From NCBI GenBank assembly GCA_046263755.1, contig JBJYZC010000009.1, positions 1 to 64,000 of the forward strand: a DNA stretch of 64,000 bases, in the 5' to 3' direction. Under the pieces are notes generated by a model, which saw nothing but the letters and a program-made list of their open reading frames with translations, had not been told where the DNA came from and did not search any database. This stretch comes from Lachnocurva sp029100405 (lineage in GTDB: Bacteria; Bacillota; Clostridia; Lachnospirales; Lachnospiraceae). Position numbers and translations under genes: made by a program. Below, one piece after another: positions 59,675 to 64,000 of this stretch (the first letter of the stretch is position 1; each line of letters opens with the position of its first letter).

Positions 59675-60753
59675 TGGGTAAGAGAAGTGTTGTTCCTTTC
59701 GGACCGCAACACCCGGTTCTGCCGGAGCCGATTCATTTGGATCTGGTCATCGAAGATGAGAAGGTCATCCAGGCCATTCCCAATATCGGATTTATTCACA
59801 GAGGTCTGGAAGGCCTGACCGATAAGCGTGATTTCAAGCAGATGTCTTATGTCATTGAGAGAACCTGCGGAATCTGCTCCTTCGGACATGGCCTCGGCTA
59901 TGTAGAAGCAGTCGAGAAGATCATGAACGCGGAAGTTCCGACCCGTGCCAAATATTTAAGAACCATCTGGGCTGAGCTAGCCCGTATGCACAGCCATTTA
60001 CTCTGGCTTGGACTCATGGCAGATGCTTTCGGCTTCGAGTCCCTTTTCTACCAGGCATGGAGGATCCGTGAGCGGGTCCTGGATCTTCTGGAGATGACGA
60101 CCGGCGGTCGTCTGATCTTCTCCGTCAATGAACCCGGCGGAGTCCTTCGTGACATCAATGCCGATCAGGAGAAAGAGATCTTAAAGCAGCTGGATGAGAT
60201 GGAAGCAGAGCTGAAGGAAGTTGAGAAGACCTTCCTCCTGGACTATTCCGTACAGTCCCGTTTGAAGGGCGTCGGATGTCTGACCAAGGAACAGGCTCAT
60301 GACCTGGGCTGCTGCGGACCTTTTGCAAGAGCATCCGGTTTGTCTTATGATATGCGGAAACTCGGCTATGAAGCTTATGGCGATCTGGATTTTGAACCGA
60401 TCATCTCGAATGATGGTGATTCCTATGCCCGCTGCGAAGTGCGTGTCAAGGAAGTCTTCCAGTCCATCGATCTGATCCGTCAGGCCTTCGCCAAGATGCC
60501 GGCCGGTGAACTTTCCAATCCGGTCAAGGGTAACCCGAACGGTGAGTATTTCAACCGGATCGAGCAGCCCAGAGGAGAGGCTATCTATTATGTCAAGGCA
60601 AATGGCACGAAGAAACTGGATCGTTTCAGACTTCGTACTCCTACTTTCGCTAACCTGACCGGCCTCTGCGAGATGCTGAAGAACTGTGAGTATTCCGATG
60701 TCGGAATCCTGGCTCTGACCATCGATCCCTGCATCAGCTGTACCGAGAGATAA
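59674..60753 (+). CDS. echE: Ech-type [NiFe] hydrogenase large subunit EchE (NuoD-like)
   Basis: This 359-residue catalytic subunit has both NiFe-ligating motifs: ERTCGICSFGHGLGY (near 62-77) and DPCISCTER at the very C-terminus. Presence of both CxxC pairs shows a true hydrogenase rather than a complex I subunit. The protein ends right after the last motif, so no C-terminal peptide needs removal, as I recall for EchE and CooH; no maturation protease gene is seen. GGAGG-like AACGGAGGTG precedes the ATG. Confidence 0.97.
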   Translation: MGKRSVVPFGPQHPVLPEPIHLDLVIEDEKVIQAIPNIGFIHRGLEGLTDKRDFKQMSYVIERTCGICSFGHGLGYVEAVEKIMNAEVPTRAKYLRTIWAELARMHSHLLWLGLMADAFGFESLFYQAWRIRERVLDLLEMTTGGRLIFSVNEPGGVLRDINADQEKEILKQLDEMEAELKEVEKTFLLDYSVQSRLKGVGCLTKEQAHDLGCCGPFARASGLSYDMRKLGYEAYGDLDFEPIISNDGDSYARCEVRVKEVFQSIDLIRQAFAKMPAGELSNPVKGNPNGEYFNRIEQPRGEAIYYVKANGTKKLDRFRLRTPTFANLTGLCEMLKNCEYSDVGILALTIDPCISCTER

Positions 60754-60767
60754 GGAGGAGCTTTTCA

Positions 60768-61241
60768 ATGAGCATTATGAAATTTGCGCCGACTATGCTG
60801 AAGCAGCTCTTCTCCAAGCCGGTAACCAAGAATTATCCTGCGGAGCCCATACAGTATCCGGAAGGCTCCCGGGGACATATCGATATCGATATTCAGCAGT
60901 GCATCAGCTGCGGACTCTGCATGATCAATTGTCCTTCCGCTGCCATTAAGGTAGATAAGAAGGAGAAAACATGGACCATTAATCGTTTTGACTGTGTACA
61001 GTGTGGTCTGTGCGTCAGGGTCTGCCCTAAGAAGTGCCTGGCTCTGAATCCCGGTTATCAGACTCCGGGACCGGAGAAATTCACCTATTCCCAGACGCAT
61101 ATCATGACGGAAGAGGAGAAGAAGAGGGCTGCTGAGGCAGAAGCCAGAAAGCAGGCCGCAATCAAGGCTGCCATGGAAAAAAAGAAGGCAGCCGCAGCAG
61201 CTGCTGCAGCAGCAAATGCTGAGAAGAAACCGGAAGCCTGA
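60768..61241 (+). CDS. echF: Ech-type hydrogenase ferredoxin subunit EchF, 2[4Fe-4S]
   Basis: This 157-residue protein has two [4Fe-4S] motifs, CISCGLCMINCPSA (near 45) and CVQCGLCVRVCPKKC (near 76). It takes electrons from soluble ferredoxin and gives them to EchC. The C-terminal 45 residues are an unusual Ala/Lys/Glu stretch with nine alanines in a row (about 140-148). GGAGG lies before the ATG. Confidence 0.96.
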   Translation: MSIMKFAPTMLKQLFSKPVTKNYPAEPIQYPEGSRGHIDIDIQQCISCGLCMINCPSAAIKVDKKEKTWTINRFDCVQCGLCVRVCPKKCLALNPGYQTPGPEKFTYSQTHIMTEEEKKRAAEAEARKQAAIKAAMEKKKAAAAAAAAANAEKKPEA

Positions 61242-61273
61242 GAGAATCAAAAATCCAGGGATTTGTAACGGGA

Positions 61274-61338
61274 AGGATGTGAAAGCGGGAGAATCCACGC
61301 AAGTGGCGGGGGTTATGAGCTTTTGCATCCTTTTTTTA
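61274..61338 (+). terminator. Terminator after the ech operon
   Basis: AGGATG..AAAGC (61274-61286) pairs with GCTTT..CATCCT (61319-61331) around an inner CCACG/AGTGG hairpin, followed by seven T residues. hypF starts 40 bp later, so the maturation genes may form a separate transcript or be reduced by attenuation. Confidence 0.75.
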
Positions 61339-61377
61339 TCATATTAAAAGTTTTGAAAGTTGAAAGGAAAACTGATT

Positions 61378-63933
61378 TTGCAGAAGTCGCTTGAAATTAC
61401 AGTATATGGCATGGTGCAGGGGGTCGGCTTCCGTCCCTTTGTGGCCGGCCTGGCCGATGAGATCGGTATCTCCGGCAATGTCCGAAATTCGGGCGGCATT
61501 GTGCATATCAGAGCTTCCGGAGCAGAAGATCAGCTGGAGGTCTTCTTAAAAAGACTGCGATCGGATGCTCCAAAGGAATCTCATATTGAGAGAATCGATT
61601 GCCAAGAGGCAGAGCCAAAAGACATGGATCCCGCGGATCTCGTAAACTCCACGGATCTCAAAGGTCCCAAGAACGAAAAGTGTGGAAAGAACGGAAAAAT
61701 GCGATCGGGCGGCCGCTCAGAGGGGACTGACCGAGGAGCGAAAAATCCCTCATTTACAATCATAAGAAGTACCCGGGATCATGACCGGATCCGTCTTTTG
61801 CCGGTTGATATGGCAACCTGTCCGACCTGTGAGAGGGAACTTCTGGATCCCAATAACCGGCGTTACCGCTATCCCTTCATTTCCTGTACGGTCTGCGGTC
61901 CCCGTTTCTCGATTCTTAAGGATATTCCCTATGACAGGGACCATATCACCATGGATAAGTTTCCTATGTGCAGGGATTGCGAGACGGAATATCAAAGGCC
62001 CGGTGACCGCAGGCGTCATGCCCAGACCATCGCCTGCCACTCCTGCGGACCGGTTCTCAGATCTCTGGAACGAAAGATTGACCATGAGATCCAAGTCAGT
62101 AGCCGCGAGGATGCCCTGCAGCGGGCCATCGCCTGCCTCCGGGAGGGTAAGGTCATTGCAGTAAAGGATATCGGCGGTTTTCATTTTGCCTTCCGGCCGG
62201 ATGATGAGAAAGCGGCAAAACGGCTTCGTGTCTGGAAAAACCGGGAGCGAAAGCCCTTTGCAGTGATGTTCCCGGATCTGCCCTCCATCGAAAAATACTG
62301 TAAGGTCAGCCCCAGGGAGAGGGAACTCTTACAGTCCAACGCCCGTCCGATCGTCCTCCTTCGACAACTGGATCGAAGCCTCTGGCCGGAAGTCTCTAAG
62401 GAAAGCGACCGAATGGGGGCTATGCTTCCCTCGAATCCCCTGCAGATCCTGCTTCTCGGTCAGGTCGGGCCATTGGTGATGACCAGCGGCAACCGTGGCG
62501 GTGAGCCGATCGCCATTGACAGCAGCGGCTTGATCAAGGATTTGAAGGATGGCTTTCCGGATCTCATCCTGGATCATGACCGGGAGATCCTCACGCCGCT
62601 GGACGATTCGATCTATCAATTGTCCGGGGATCAGGTCCAGATCCTTCGGCGTGCCCGCGGTCTTGTTCCGAATCCGGTCTGGATCTCGAGGAAATGTAAG
62701 GCGGACACATTCGCTTCCGGCGGCGACCTGAAGAATTCCTTTGCATTAGGTAGAGACAATGCGGTCTATTTATCCGGTCATTTCGGCGATCTGACCTGGC
62801 GGGCCTGTCAGGAGGCCAGGGAACGATCCATTGAAAATATGGAGAGACTTTTGGACATTCATCCGGAACATTTTGCCGGAGACCTGCATCCTATCTATAT
62901 TTCTTCCCGGAAACTTATGAAGATGGCGGGAGAACATCCTTATTTCTTCTACCAGCACCATCTCAGTCATGTGGCAGGTGTTCTGGCAGAATGCCATCTG
63001 ACCGGAGACTGCCTGGGTCTGGCATTGGATGGCACAGGCTATGGCAGTGACGGCACGATCTGGGGAAGTGAATTTCTTCGCATCCGCCAGCTTTCCGGAG
63101 AAGATGGAATCAAAGGTCGTGAAGCAATGGAAGACAGGCTCCTCTGGCAGCGTGTGGGATCCCTGGTACCCATCCGGCAGATCGGCGGGGACGAGGGTGC
63201 GAAAGATGGAAGAAAGAGCCTCTTTTCTTATCTGAAGAAGGCTTCAGAAGAGGGTATCTGCACGGAAAGCAAAGGAAAAGATCTCTTGGGTGGCTTCTAT
63301 TCCGAACAGGAATGGCAGCTTCTGGATGCAGCTTACCGATCCGGGATCAATGCTGTGGAATCCACTTCCATGGGACGGCTTTTTGATGCGGCAGCTGCCC
63401 TGTTGGAAATCAATGATCGAAATCATTATGAAGGAGAAAGTCCGATTCGCCTGGAGACAGAAGCCAATGAATGTGCTATTCTAAAGAATACGGAAAATGT
63501 GGCATCGCTTTTTAGCGAATCAAAAGCTCTCGAATCGAAGGCAGATCGGCCGAAAGGGATGGGACAAATAAGTTTATCCTATCTTAGAAAAGAGGGCGGA
63601 TTGCTTCGTATTGACGGACCGGCCATTCTGTATGACCTTATGATGGAGAAAGTAAGCGGACACTATTCCAAAGCTGAGCTTGCTTTCCACTTCCATCAGA
63701 AATTGATCGAAGCCATTGCAGAGATGACAGAAGAACTGGCGGATCCGACAACGCCGATCGCTCTGGCCGGCGGGACTTTCTTAAACCGGATCCTTTTCCA
63801 GGGCTTAAAAGGAAGGCTTACGGCGCAGGGCTACAAAGTTTATTGTAACTGTCTGGTTCCGCCCGGAGATGGCGGACTTTCCCTCGGACAGATCTATCTC
63901 TCGACCTATGATAAGGTAGAAGAACTTGATTAG
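61378..63933 (+). CDS. hypF: Carbamoyltransferase HypF (CN ligand synthesis for [NiFe] hydrogenase)
   Basis: This 851-residue protein converts carbamoyl phosphate and ATP into the carbamoyl group passed to HypE. Domains in order: acylphosphatase (VYGMVQGVGFRPFVAGLADEIG, 6-90), two zinc fingers (CPTCERELLDPNNRRYRYPFI ... CTVCGPRF; CRDCETEY ... CHSCGP), YrdC-like domain (IACLREGKVIAVKDIGGFHFA) and a Kae1-like carbamoyltransferase (HHLSHVAGVLAE, LALDGTGYGSDGTIWGSEFL, ALAGGTFLNRIL). A Lys/Gly/Asp-rich insert of about 40 residues lies between the acylphosphatase and the first zinc finger. I choose TTG 61378, with AAAGGA about 10 nt upstream. Confidence 0.95.
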   Translation: MQKSLEITVYGMVQGVGFRPFVAGLADEIGISGNVRNSGGIVHIRASGAEDQLEVFLKRLRSDAPKESHIERIDCQEAEPKDMDPADLVNSTDLKGPKNEKCGKNGKMRSGGRSEGTDRGAKNPSFTIIRSTRDHDRIRLLPVDMATCPTCERELLDPNNRRYRYPFISCTVCGPRFSILKDIPYDRDHITMDKFPMCRDCETEYQRPGDRRRHAQTIACHSCGPVLRSLERKIDHEIQVSSREDALQRAIACLREGKVIAVKDIGGFHFAFRPDDEKAAKRLRVWKNRERKPFAVMFPDLPSIEKYCKVSPRERELLQSNARPIVLLRQLDRSLWPEVSKESDRMGAMLPSNPLQILLLGQVGPLVMTSGNRGGEPIAIDSSGLIKDLKDGFPDLILDHDREILTPLDDSIYQLSGDQVQILRRARGLVPNPVWISRKCKADTFASGGDLKNSFALGRDNAVYLSGHFGDLTWRACQEARERSIENMERLLDIHPEHFAGDLHPIYISSRKLMKMAGEHPYFFYQHHLSHVAGVLAECHLTGDCLGLALDGTGYGSDGTIWGSEFLRIRQLSGEDGIKGREAMEDRLLWQRVGSLVPIRQIGGDEGAKDGRKSLFSYLKKASEEGICTESKGKDLLGGFYSEQEWQLLDAAYRSGINAVESTSMGRLFDAAAALLEINDRNHYEGESPIRLETEANECAILKNTENVASLFSESKALESKADRPKGMGQISLSYLRKEGGLLRIDGPAILYDLMMEKVSGHYSKAELAFHFHQKLIEAIAEMTEELADPTTPIALAGGTFLNRILFQGLKGRLTAQGYKVYCNCLVPPGDGGLSLGQIYLSTYDKVEELD

Positions 63934-63948
63934 AAAGGAAGACAAATT

Positions 63949-64000
63949 ATGTGTGTTGCATTACCGGGAAAGGTAATACAGGTAATGCCTAAGGACCGAA
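63949..64000 (+). CDS. hypC: Hydrogenase maturation chaperone HypC, 5' part only
   Basis: ATG 63949, preceded by AAAGGAAG, starts MCVALPGKVIQVMPKDR, the HypC/HupF N-terminus in which Cys2 binds the Fe(CN)2CO unit. The gene runs off the right edge. It follows hypF by 15 bp; hypD and hypE are expected beyond the window. Confidence 0.92.
   Translation, partial: MCVALPGKVIQVMPKDR

Overview
The window looks like chromosomal DNA of an anaerobic Gram-positive member of the Bacillota, most likely a Lachnospiraceae-like gut clostridium. The support is: strong AGGAGG-type ribosome binding sites, a thiamine-riboswitch-controlled ECF S component (ThiT), a membrane-bound Ech-type [NiFe] hydrogenase with hyp maturation genes, a flavin reductase-rubredoxin fusion, a YesM/AraC-type two-component system beside a sugar ABC transporter, and a GGGtGRT-family protein. 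This is inference from gene content; no rRNA is present.

Layout. 1-2090: an IS200/IS605 element (TnpA plus a TnpB that runs off the left edge) carrying a gutted IS21-like relic. 2140-5540: TPP riboswitch and thiT, then a metal-responsive unit made of a stand-alone HMA metallochaperone and a Zn/Cd P-type ATPase that lacks its own HMA domain. 5580-9600: an ABC-F ATPase with one degenerate ATP site, then an IS1634-family element carrying a long noncoding hairpin. 9660-13750: tRNA-Thr, queH, argH, asd. 13890-16800: topoisomerase III and a hexapeptide-repeat protein. 16850-18780: a self-contained unit (promoter, palindromic operator, NifU-like scaffold, GGGtGRT protein, terminator) with codon use typical of highly expressed genes; its function is unknown to me and it is the best candidate here for an undescribed system. 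19000-26200: Hrb-like flavorubredoxin partner, a Cys-rich small protein coupled to asparaginase, VanZ-like protein, NhaC antiporter, AzlCD, a Dabb protein, an AroD homologue with Glu at the Schiff-base lysine position, and tRNA-Arg. 26250-32080: SH3b protein, an RNA pseudouridine synthase with seven 15-residue tail repeats, ligA, and metA of the predicted acetyl-transferring type.

32400-42400 is an AT-richer carbohydrate island: AraC-type regulator and YesM-type kinase, divergent from a substrate-binding lipoprotein, two permeases, a GH43-like enzyme and a secreted beta-helix protein with two C-terminal beta-rich repeats. It has no ABC ATPase. 42800-48600 holds two lipoproteins, an ABC-2-like permease and its ATPase, next to a LytTR regulator whose receiver lacks the phosphoacceptor. 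48700-54900 is arginine biosynthesis (argG, with an ARG-box-like site upstream; GNAT, argJ, argB, argD), with several tandem-repeat arrays in the gaps. 55050-64000 is the energy-conserving hydrogenase region: hypA, echABCDEF, hypF and the start of hypC.

Two trends cut across the window. First, a dispersed intergenic repeat family marked by TATTACGATAA and AAAATCCGATAGT hairpins occurs near 18.8, 32.1-32.4 and 42.5 kb. Second, short tandem duplications repeatedly abut or include gene stop codons (queH, topB, ligA, argJ).
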